Source: Beta vulgaris subsp. vulgaris (lineage: Eukaryota; Streptophyta; Magnoliopsida; Caryophyllales; Amaranthaceae). From it: 64,000 nucleotides of DNA. Location: positions 58,720,622-58,784,621 of the forward strand of contig NC_079202.1 of assembly GCF_026745355.1 (NCBI RefSeq). The letters are read 5' to 3'. Position numbers and translations under genes: made by a program. The notes beneath the pieces are model-generated. The model did no database searches. It was given only the letters and a program-made list of their open reading frames with translations, and was not told the DNA's origin. Positions within the stretch are counted from its first letter, which is position 1, and each line of letters begins with the position of its first letter. Positions 20,925 through 32,410 of the stretch are shown one piece after another.

Positions 20925-21720
20925 TTATATACTGTATGTAATATGTACCTTCAATTTTTTTTTTTTAAAAAGTTGTTATAAAAATTTTCTTTTTGTTAAA
21001 AACATCCTTTATTTGGTTTCAGATTCCTTTATGTAAGATGAGTGGGCGTACTGTTATAAAAGTTTTTTGTTTGAAGGTTACATATGGGAAGAGTATGGAG
21101 AACTCCTGTGAACTCCTATGGTGTAAATGAGCTATTGTACTTGCAAATGGATACTCCTTCTGTCTCATAAAAGTTTCCAAGACGTAACGTTGACCTTTAA
21201 TATTTTTAATTTCATATTAATGAAACATATAAAAAGTTGATATTATTAAACTACACATTGAGACGTATCTAGTAAGATCTTACATGAATATGTTTTGTTT
21301 TATAGACAAATTGAAATATTTAATTGAAGATTTTAAAGTTTGATTTGACCCATAAAAAATAAGTATATACTATATTATGGGATGAAGTGAGTATAATTTT
21401 TATGGCCTATATGTCAAGTAGAAAATTGGAATATAATAGAGATACCAATATATTTCAAATCTATGAACTATCTATTTCAAATAAAGATAAAACAAATCAA
21501 AACATAACTCATAAAATGTGAAATTTATATTCGATGATTCAAAAAAGGCTTTAAAGGTTGCAATAGAGAAGTAGAGGACATTTGAATAAGTTCAACACTA
21601 ACGAATTTATAAAGTTTAATTTTACTTTATTTGTTTTGACATTGGGAAATTGTACATTAATTAATAAAGTACATCCTAATTTTAAGACAATTTAAACAAA
21701 AACAAATACTGAAATCGAAA
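20925..21720. other. 3' flank of the snoRNA cluster and spacer
   Basis: Apart from a MITE (21154-21391) nothing is recognised. ATGAGTGGGCGTAC at 21038 recurs at 22049, of unknown meaning. Confidence 0.35.
21154..21391. mobile_element. Stowaway-like MITE
   Basis: Left end CTCCTTCTGTCTCATAAAAG after TA; right end ATATTATGGGATGAAGTGAG before TA; 238 bp. Inverted ends are imperfect. Interior blocks (ATTTCATATTAATGAAACAT, ACACATTGAGACG) match the copy at 54476. Confidence 0.7.
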
Positions 21721-23150
21721 AGAGCTTTAAGAGCTTGTACATTCCTAATACAGAAGGAAATAAAAACGAAACAAAAGCACTTAGAAAGGAGTGCATCATT
21801 GGTTAGTGCGGATAATGGTGGATGCAAACCTCATATCGCTGATGGAAGTTGGTGATGAAGCGATTGACGACCATGATTTGGACAACGAACAACTACCAAC
21901 GAGTGTCGTGTCTCGTTGTATGAGCAATCCCAATGATCTGGCATCACGTGGGATTCTGAGCTCATGACCATGTAATGAGACACATCATTGACTCACTACT
22001 CTCGAGCGAGAGTATGGCAGTTTTCTCCTTGATGAAAGAGAAACACTGATGAGTGGGCGTACCAGATGCAACTGGAGTGCCGCCTGCAGATTTGAAGTTT
22101 TCAGGGCAAAGACCATGAGGATCAATGCCAAGCTAAACGGAGAGCCAAACAAGTTGAGCCCTCGAGTATCCTTCCGGTTTTCAAAGCCGGCAAGTAAACG
22201 TCCCAACCATGAAAGTCTATCATCACCTCGTCCTTGTTCACGAACATCGTGAGGCACCTTGTCCCTCAGCACAAATTCCAAAAAACCGACACATTCAACT
22301 TTAACTATTGTGAACCACTAAATATCACCCAACTGACTAATACTTTTCGATGACCACAACTAACCACCGAAAACAACTTTAGCAACTTGAAAACAACATA
22401 CTCCGTTTATTTGGAGATTTAAACCATTGTTCGAGAAAATAACTGACACTAACTTGTTAATAAGGGGAAAGGGGAAAGGGGAGCCCGACACTAACTGGGG
22501 AGAGGGGGAGGGGAAGCCCAAAACAACCATACACCGTACGACTGGACTGTTCATACAGGAGAGGAGGACGAGGAACAAGGACAAATCATTTAACACAAGC
22601 AACCACCACACCCTAGGAACCACCCTAGTATCAACCGACAAGCAGCAAACCAACCAAACAACCTAAAGCACAAAACTACTGACACCATACATAGGGGAGA
22701 AGGAGAAACAAAGAAAATGGGAGGGGAAGACTCGACACAGGGGAGTCTTGAGGCAAAAACTATGATAACTAGCCCGACCAAACGGCGGGAGGGAAAAAGA
22801 AGGGAAAACGGGGAAAGGGAGGGGAAAACAACCGAACCTACGGCGGGAGAAGGGGTAGGGGACGCGAAAATCGGCAGTAGCGAGTTGCGGCGACCAACGA
22901 CAACCGGAAAGAGGGTGATGGGGAGGTGGGTTGGGGGGATCGACGATGCAGGGGAGGGGGGGTAGACTCGACGCAAGTAAACGGGGAGGGGGGAAAGACT
23001 CACGACAGGAGTACAACAGAGAAGACGATGAAAGCTCGCCGGCGACCCGCGACCACCAGTGAGCCTACATCTACATGGCGGCGAGGGCTGTTTAGATCTT
23101 TTAGGGTTTGAGAGGTTTGGGAGCGTTGTAGAGAGAGAAGTTAGGATTTT
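21721..23150 (-). other. GC-richer unclassified block, possibly a transduplicated or decayed transcript unit
   Basis: This block stands out from its AT-rich surroundings. Read on the minus strand it starts with a leader-like part (CTCTCTCTACAACG, AAACCCTAAAAG near 23100), continues through strongly C-rich sequence (22450-23000), and ends in a small open frame at 21985-22281. I do not recognise the predicted peptides. The plus strand holds G-tract clusters at 22465-22518 and 22920-22995. It may be a decayed gene, a retroposon 5' region or gene fragments carried by a transposon; nothing decides between these. Confidence 0.3.
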
Positions 23151-23217
23151 TTGTAGATAAAGTTTAAGTTACACATCAATTTAATAATTAAAAATAAAAA
23201 ATTTAGTTTTTAAAAAT

Positions 23218-23452
23218 TAAGGGCTTGTTCGTTATCGTTTTTTGAATTCAGTTCTAGTTTTTTTTGAAAACTAATAACCAAAAACTGAAAACCAGAAAAA
23301 GTGTTTCACTTTTTAATTGTCAGTTTTCAAAATCATCATGTTCCCAATAAACTTGACTAATTTTTTATTCATTATAGGACATATATCATATGACTTTGAA
23401 AATCAAAAAACCAAAAAGTAGAAATTCACAATAATACCGAACGTGTCCTAAA
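23218..23452. mobile_element. MITE-like element with AGGGC.TGTTCG ends
   Basis: AGGGCTTGTTCGTTATCG at the left and AATACCGAACGTGTCCTAAA at the right form imperfect inverted ends. The interior is A/T-rich with inverted CAGTTTTC and GAAAAC blocks. The end type resembles common plant MITEs with GTTYGGT termini (PIF/Harbinger- or hAT-like). Confidence 0.5.
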
Positions 23453-24250
23453 TAAATGACTTGCCTGATGTGAATACAGAGTAGTTAATATTCACTTCCT
23501 AACTAGTAATAACTAAAGTTTGTTCAATACTAGTACATCTTGGTTACAAATAAGGATGTCACATCACTTTAGTGGTACAAGTTATGGTTAAACCAAACAA
23601 ATTCACCTCAAATCAAACATTACGTTTTATCAAAAGGGTTCAATTTAAATAACATCGAAAACAAGTACATGTTGAAACAATTTACATTTTTTTTGGGGTA
23701 GTTCAGTTCAAGTTTAGGCTATGGCAAGCATATCGAAATCAGATTATGTCAAAAACGGGTCAGGTGATATGAAATGTGACTGATTTGTCATGTAATTTTT
23801 GTTAACCTTGTCTTTGTCTACATCCTCTCTAATCTCTCAACTATCAAGTATTCTCATAAAATAATTTTTTCATCAACATGACATGTTTGATAAAACAGAA
23901 ACCCAAGCCCTATTTAAAAATATATTTTCTCATCATATTTCTACTTAAGCAACTTATTATACTCACTTATTATACTAAATTCTAGTAGTAATATAATGGT
24001 GTGTTTGGATATTAATTATTATTTCATTTGAAATTCTAAATTGAGAATTATTTCATGTAATTGGATGATTAAGAATTTGAATTATGAAATATACCTAAAT
24101 TCCAGGTCAATTAAAAAAATAAATTATACAGGAAATATGAAATTTCAAATAAAGAACTAGTTTTATAGTTGGTGCTATAATAATCTAGTTTAGGAGAAAG
24201 CCGCCTTCTCTCTTCTCTCTCTTCTCCCACAAAATCCTAATTTTTAACCT
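23453..24250. other. AT-rich spacer
   Basis: No gene recognised. GTGTGTTTGGATATTAATTA at about 24002 looks like the left end of another GTTTGG-type MITE; its right end may lie beyond the retroposon at 24252. Confidence 0.3.
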
Positions 24251-24251
24251 A

Positions 24252-24768
24252 GGGCTACCACCACCCTTTTGGGCGGTGGTAAGCCCTTTTTTCTCCTTTT
24301 GTTACTAGTTTTTTTTTATGTTTATGTTTCTAATAAACTTCAGTCTCTAATAGAGAATTTTTCTACCCATATATATAATGGGTTATATCTACCCATATAT
24401 TGGGTTTTATGTTTCTCCATGTGAGAGTTTGGAGATTTTGTTTTTGAGTTTTTGTGGAACTCAAGATGTTGATTTGTTGATCGAAGTTTGTGCGGAGCTG
24501 CAACAAATGTCAAGACTTCATTTACAATCACTTGAATTAAATCCAGTTTTACTTTAAAAACTACAAAAGATCGACATACCCCCTTGCAGAAGGCTGCATC
24601 AGACAACGATGTGAAAGACAAGGGTTTTCAGAAGTGTTAGATCTACTCAACGATCGTGGTTTTCATATTAGAATTATATTTATTTCATTTTGATATGTAT
24701 TTTTTAGTTTTTACTTCTATTGTAGATGTCGTATGACTTTGAATCAATGAATCAATGTCAATTTCAAA
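24252..24768 (+). mobile_element. Dispersed retroposon family, copy 1
   Basis: From GGGCTACCACCACCCTTTTG to the A-rich tail TTTCAAAAAAAAC this 0.5 kb segment is the same family as the minus-strand copy at 41083-41607. Both share ACCCATATATTGGGTT, CTCCATGTGAGAGTTTGGAG, GATGTCGTATGACTTTGAAT and an A-rich 3' end. The shared 3' tail suggests target-primed reverse transcription (LINE- or SINE-like). No clear target duplication was seen for this copy, and CT-rich sequence upstream may also belong to it. Confidence 0.75.
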
Positions 24769-25029
24769 AAAAACAAATTACAAATTAAATTATGTTATTT
24801 GAAATTGTTAAGCTTATAATTAACTGACTTGACAAATTCTATCACCTCTCTATTCTCTCTTTTCAATTATCATTCCCACATCTAATCTAATTCACCATTT
24901 TCTCTCTATGTCATCTCGCTCCATTATGTCTTTTCCACTCTCTCGTTGTCATATACTCTTGATTCACCATTCTTTATTTTCTAGAATCGTATTCTACATG
25001 GCATCAACGCTTCGTGAAAAGGGTGTTGT

Positions 25030-25450
25030 AATCGGACCATTCATTCGATAGGAGTAATGGACGATGTGTACAAAGGGCAGAGACAGTCAACACGAGATGA
25101 TGGCTCGCACTTTCTAGGAATTCCTCGTTGAAGACCAACAATTGTAATGATCTATCCCTATCACGATGAAATTTCAATGAGTACCCGTGCCTATCGATCA
25201 ATGTTATGGACTTGTTGAATACATCAGTGTAGAGCTCGTGCGGCGCGCCTAAATGATCTAAGGGAATCACGGACCTGCACCTGCCTCAAACTTGCGTGAC
25301 CTAAAAGGCCATAGTCCCTCTAAGAAGCTAGATGCGACGGACTACCTCCAGGCTCCACATAGCTAGTTGACAGGGTGAGGTATCGTTAGTTAACGGAATT
25401 AACCAGACAAATAGCTTCACCAACTAAGAACAACCATGCTTTACCACCCT
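25030..25450 (-). pseudogene. Decayed nuclear 18S rRNA fragment
   Basis: Read on the minus strand the segment follows the 3' third of plant 18S rRNA in order: GTTCTTAGTTGGTG, TTTGTCTGGTTAATTCCGTT, CTTCTTAGAGGGACTATGGC, ACACTGATGTATTCAAC, TTTCATCGTGATAGGGATAG, TCTTCAACGAGGAATTCCTA, CCCTTTGTACACA and GAATGGTCCG. Many substitutions and small indels separate it from any functional rRNA. It is not part of an rDNA unit: neither ITS nor 25S follows. Its 5' edge abuts the kinesin fragment at about 25451. The match is to the nuclear, not organellar, small-subunit rRNA. Confidence 0.9.
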
Positions 25451-25712
25451 ACACGTGATAATGTTCCACTCCAGGAATTTCACGTAAGCTAACAACACAA
25501 AGAACAATAGTCTGAATAGTATTACTCTTGCCACTCCCTCGAGATTCATAGGTAAAAATCGTGCTATTTTGACCTCCCAATACTCCAGAGATCAAGGGTT
25601 TAATTAATGTGTTCAACAAAAATCGTTCGGTGCTCACATTTTGCTCATAACATTCATCCAATTGGTAACACTGCTTGCTACTGTCCAATCCCAACATATA
25701 AATCACAAACAA
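25451..25712 (-). pseudogene. Kinesin motor-domain gene fragment
   Basis: The minus-strand frame reads LDECYEQNVSTERFLLNTLI, then KPLISGVLGGQNSTIFTYES and RGSGKSNTIQ, the kinesin nucleotide-binding P-loop region (normally GxxxxGKT/S). The wording resembles the plant kinesin-10 type, an inference from memory. About 85 residues are present of a motor domain of about 330. A TTGTTAG before CTTACGTGAAATTCCTGG looks like a retained splice acceptor, so capture was probably from genomic DNA. No other kinesin exon is nearby. Confidence 0.75.
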
Positions 25713-27356
<1,644 letters not shown>

Positions 27357-27458
27357 CTCTCTCCAAGACTTTATACAAAAATTTAAAATACTCTCTTCAA
27401 GACTTTATACAAAAATTTAAAATACTCTCTTCAAGACTTTATACAAAAATTTAACATA
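27357..27458. repeat. Minisatellite, three 34-bp units
   Basis: CTCTCTTCAAGACTTTATAC followed by AAAAATTTAAAATA is repeated three times with one or two changes per unit (period 34). A frame through it repeats SLQDFIQKFKI, which is not evidence of a gene. Confidence 0.95.
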
Positions 27459-28316
27459 TTATTTTACATTTATCGACTATCTTATCATTCTTACAATTAA
27501 TGTAATTATTTATTTAAGATTTTAAGCTTAGATTAATCTTATATAAATTATGGGGCACAAATTAAATACAATTAAAATAATGACATATTTTAAAGATATT
27601 CATAAATCATAATTAGTTGATTTTTTTTTTTATCAAAGTATGGAGGAGGGAGTATAATAAGTGCAGTTGGATTGCTTAATGCCTTAATGCATGTAATGGG
27701 ACCCACTACTTTTTCTTGCATTTACTAATACAACCAAGTCTGAGGCAGAGTTTTGGAAATGAAAACCCATGCCAAACTTCTTCACCCCTTTCTTCCAAGT
27801 TCCAAGTTCCAATTAACGCAGGTCTGAAGACTGAAAGCAAATTCAGCAAAGTTTTACTTGATACCTCTTCCAAACTTTGCGTTATTAAAGGCTAAGACAG
27901 AAAATATCAGGAAATCAGCAGAAAACACCAACTTCCATTTCAAATAGGCCTTCTAAAATAATGTTGACAAAGCAACTTTTCCTCATATAAGAGGGATGTT
28001 ACAATTACCTTTACCGCTACCGCTACCGCTACGCCCACCGTTACAGAGACACCTTCAAACATTACATAGCTGCTTTACAAATACACTTTTCACAAGATGT
28101 GCTAAGTTGATGAAGGCCATTCTCTTTTACCAGTTCATATGTTCAGCTGGAACACCAGGACTTCTGAACACGGCCATGGGCCTTAGGAGAGAATTTAGAA
28201 ACGCGAACTGCCACATTTCTTTCAAATCCGTCGTTTTAAAATCATTCCTTGTAGCCCACAAATAGATCCGCTTATCTTCATCTACCTCAATTCAAATCTC
28301 TAAAATCTCTAACGCA
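27459..28316. other. Spacer and 3' untranslated region of the BPC gene
   Basis: At 27644-27656 a lone Stowaway-like right end (TATGGAGGAGGGAGTA) occurs. From about 27960 to 28316 lies the probable 3' UTR of the gene on the minus strand, with a short ACCGCT repeat at 28012-28033. Confidence 0.4.
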
Positions 28317-29442
28317 CTACCTGATAGTGATGTAGCGATTTGTTCCATGCTTAGCCCAGTGATCCTTGAGGTCAACTGGGGTTGAAAGATCATGGCCATC
28401 AGCAGCAAGCCTACTTAGTAGTTTGCTGAAGGCACTCCCGCTCATCTTCCGCCCACCAACTCGGGCATGTCGTTTGTTGGGTACTGCAGGCAATGGGTAC
28501 ACAGACATTGTTGTTGTGCAGCACGAGGACTGCCATCCTCCATTACCCCATTTATAGCACTGTCGATATACCCCAGTACAAGAGCAAACGGGTGGTGGCA
28601 TAGTTGACTCATCGAATGCTACTTGGTTCAATCCAAGATCTGGGCCCTTCCAGTCAGGTTTGGGCCCGCCCAGTTGCTTATAGCCATCACTCCCATCCAT
28701 ATCCTGCATTCCCTTCCACTCTTGAGACTTGGAGAACATAATCTTATTCAAGTCCTCACCTTCTCTCTTCCCCTTCCGTCCGTTTTTCGATGTCTTCTTG
28801 TTAGGGGATGTTGCATTAGGCTCTTTCGGACGTTTGACTTTTCGGGATTTTGCGCTTTCTGGCGGAACAGCTGTCAGTGGTAGGGCATCAGGTACCTGAA
28901 CTTCTCTCCCGTCATAAGAAGCTTCACCAACATGCGGATGTTGTACATGTTGCTGCGGATGGTGCATGTGTTTTACGCCACGTGAAATTTGGCACCCAGG
29001 TGGGCAAGTGTTACTACCACCACCGTTAATAGAGTTCTGACGAAACTGGAGTGCTGCCAATGCGTTATCCCGCTCCATTAAAGCCTCGTTTCTTTCTTGC
29101 ATGGCCGTATCTCGCTGCATGATTGCTAAGTCTCTCTCTTCCAGGGCCTTATTCTTTTCATTGATGGCCATATTTCTCTCTTGTATTGCAGCATCTCTTT
29201 CAGCCATTATAGACATTATATGCTTCATTGACTGTGGCTGTTGCATCAACCACTGAAATAAAGAATAAAAAAGCAAGATTATTAGAAATGCCACAATATA
29301 CATACAGAGCTTGTGTGAAATAGGGAGATGACCAAGTTCTATGATGCAATTGCAGATTCAAACACCAATGTACCTGGCTGTGCGGTGGTTTGTACATTTC
29401 GGGCTTATGTCTCCCATTTTCACGGTGCCCAGCATCATCCAT
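28317..29442 (-). CDS. BASIC PENTACYSTEINE transcription factor, class II (BPC4/5/6-like)
   Basis: Exons 29374-29442 and 28317-29252 join in phase 0 to 334 residues. The N-terminus [20 protein letters not shown] leads into a heptad-rich coiled coil, [18 protein letters not shown] and on to [11 protein letters not shown] (about 37-90), the class II dimerisation zipper. A lysine-rich nuclear signal ([14 protein letters not shown]) follows. The C-terminal domain has the five-cysteine pattern [20 protein letters not shown] and CC, then [20 protein letters not shown] and ends [13 protein letters not shown] proteins bind GAGA/TCTC repeats and recruit chromatin factors in plants. Length and all key cysteines fit the family. 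Leader exons upstream are described separately. Confidence 0.95.
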
Positions 29443-32410
29443 CCTAAACTCAAAAATGATAATTTTCACAGTTCACAATTGTTGCTACCTTTAGACTTAT
29501 TGTGACCACCTGTTTCAATAAATTAGTACAAACAGATTAACTAAAGAAGGAAAACTGAAAGCCCGCTAAGGAGGAAAACAGAAAGATCTAACATAATAGA
29601 AAAATGTAGCATGAATAATTAATAACTCAGCTACCCCTCTACAGCCAGACATCAGAATGCAAACAATGCCAAAGCCTTCATCCCAATAGGATGAGTCGGC
29701 TGCATCAGAATCTCATATATATACCCGTTATATAAAGGTGGTTCTGTTGCTTCCGTAAAGGATTTTCAACTTACTGATCCAAATAGCCGACCTAAGCACA
29801 ATTGCTGACCTAAATTGTCTTTAAAACACAGCAACATCAACTATAGACCATGTATTGCCGCATTAGCCATTATAATCCATTATTTTGCTGTTAGCAATTA
29901 GACCCCTTAATAATATTAATATTCACAGAAACAAAGTATTATATTAATGTTTTGGAACCTCAATTTTCTTCCCGAAATTTAACAAGCTAAGGAGACAGAG
30001 AGTATATTATGAAGTATAATTCAAATTGTTATAGTCACATAGCACAATATAAAACTCAATACTTCAACCATTGCCCTTCAGCTTCTTGATTGAAAGTTGA
30101 AACCACAAAGTTATTTTACTAAGATTAAACTAAAATTAAAACTAAAACCTTTGAATGCGGAAGCAAATAAGATTACACCATCTTCATCAACTAAAAATAT
30201 GTCACAAGATTCATGATGACACAGAGTAAAGTGTCAATTAGCATAGCTAAATATCAGGTAAAGGTGGGTAAGGGTCAATTATAGCATTCCTGATCAGTTA
30301 CTAACAGTTGTAAACAGAGGTATATGATAAAAGAGTCCTCACGAACAAAATTCATCAATGAAACTATGGAAGGCTTTTGTAATAACCCCTTAAAGTACAC
30401 CTATTGGCAAAAGCAAATGCTAACATATTGTAGTAAAGAAACCTCTGCAACCCCGTGATGGTTATACAGGACTACAGAAAAAGGCAGGTTAAGAAAGAGA
30501 AGAAAGAACCTTTAGAAGGATATTTAACAAAAGGTGACTCCTAAAGAACAAATGTAATATTCCAAACAACCCCTATTTATGGAAATGAGAATTGAGAATT
30601 CCACTGCCTTTTCATGTCCCAGAATAATAAGATAAGATCAATTGGTTAAACAATGCTGATATTCAGCTACTGGAATTTTAAATTAAAAAAAATCACGATA
30701 GGGTGCACAAGTGTGGTTTCCCTCGTTTATCTTGAAATGATAATTTAATTGGAAGTGCAACTAGGTAGTCTCATCCGTAATAGCAATAATAAGGTCCTAG
30801 TCTAAGACTGTAGGAAACATCAATTCTGCAAAAGATTCTAAAAGAAGGGATAATTAACAAAAGAGTTCATAATTATGCTTTCACGGTAGCAGTTTAAGTA
30901 TATAAGACCGATCAATGGAGGATAACACATCCACTTTCTAATAACAAGACTCTGAATTTTCACATTTCTAAATCTGCAGCAGTGTCTAATAAAACAGCAA
31001 ATTGATGCATGAGTTCTGACATAGCAGTAATGGAGTATATATCTGGAAGTGGTTAGAAATATTACCTCAACTAAGGAGGCTTTCCAGCATCAAATTTGCG
31101 AACCAAAACATACTGCTCAGTAAGGGATCTGCATTTTACAAGAAATACAAAAACAACAAAACACAGATCAAATTTCAATCATTATCAAAGAATAATCTAG
31201 ATACTTCCCACATTGCAGTCAGAAAAAACCACTAGGAAACGATTATCACTTCAATTCCTATCAGTGGACATCCAGTCTCCCTAGCTCCTACTACCCGAGC
31301 TATAACGGGGGAAACAGAGGAAATCCTAACCAATCATCCATCACTCTAGCTTCAAAAACATTTATCATCATGATAAACACGAAACTCCTCCTTAGCTGTA
31401 GTACAACTCTAACTCTCAATTCCACTTCAGCAATTTAGCAAGGGAGAGGGGAGTTCATACATGACACTTCTGTTCCCAACATCTTTTGCAATCAACTTCA
31501 ACTATTTTCATCCCATAATTTCCCTTCTCTCATCACTTAAATTTGAAAGCTTCAACAATACAGTATCGGTCGCACCACGGAACACAGATCATCAGACCAC
31601 TCATCAGACCACTAACAAAACCCAAGTGAGATTCCATCATAAACCACATGGTAATAGGTTGTGTAACTCCTCTTCTTCGACGCCGGATCACAAAATTGCA
31701 CAAACAGGATTAACTGGTTTTACGATACGACGAGCAGGATAGAGAATTCTACAATGCAACTAAACCCAAGGTAACTCAAGTACCTAAATACTCCAAAGCA
31801 GACAAATTAAGCTAATAACAGTAACAATTAAGCTCATCAATACAAAAAAACACTAAACAAAAACCACTTACTTCAATTTCCTCAAAATCAATCAAATTGA
31901 GCTCAAGTCAAACACCCAAAAAAAAAAAAAAAAAAAACCCAAAACCCCCACAACTAAAACCCAGTCAAACCCATTTTTTTTTTCCAATTCAACGATTAAA
32001 ATCATACTCAATTAACAACCAATAGTCAAACAAAAACCATCAGAAACCCCCCAAAAAAAACCCAGAAAAACCCACAAACTAAAAAAAATCAGCAATCAAA
32101 ATTAAGCAACCAATAACTCAGTAACAACATACTTATAAACTAAAATTCAAACAATTTAATAATGATGCTGAAAATTTAAGCTGATCAGAGCAAACAAAAA
32201 GCAAAAAAATGAAATGCAAGCAGATTAAAGCTTACCATATCATGAAGAAAAAAAAATGGAGGAGAGAGAAAAAAAAAGAGTGTAATAGAGAGAGAAAGAA
32301 ACCCTAAATCGAAGGATGTAAAATAAAGGAAAGAGGGAGGAATATAGTAAATGAAATGTTGGAGGAACAGTTGGGGGTGGGGGATGGGGAAGAGAGAGAA
32401 AATAGCCAAA
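29443..32410 (-). other. 5' untranslated exons and leader introns of the BPC gene (predicted)
   Basis: A CT-rich first exon probably ends at 32236 before GTAAGC. A 63-nt second exon (31066-31128) is bounded by a TGCAG acceptor and a GTAATA donor. A final TTTAG acceptor lies right before the ATG at 29442. On plus, the first exon and its upstream part are GAGAGAGA-rich (32257-32300, 32390-32400). No coding sequence other than the BPC gene is seen here. Splice sites are inferred and need transcript support. Confidence 0.5.

Noticed and set aside
22590..23016. Proline/serine-rich minus-strand frames of 117-137 residues
   Set aside because: Two overlapping frames exist because the strand is C-rich; no domain, no splice context.
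25004..25270. 88-residue minus-strand open frame
   Set aside because: The nucleotide sequence is a degenerate 18S rRNA fragment; the frame is incidental.
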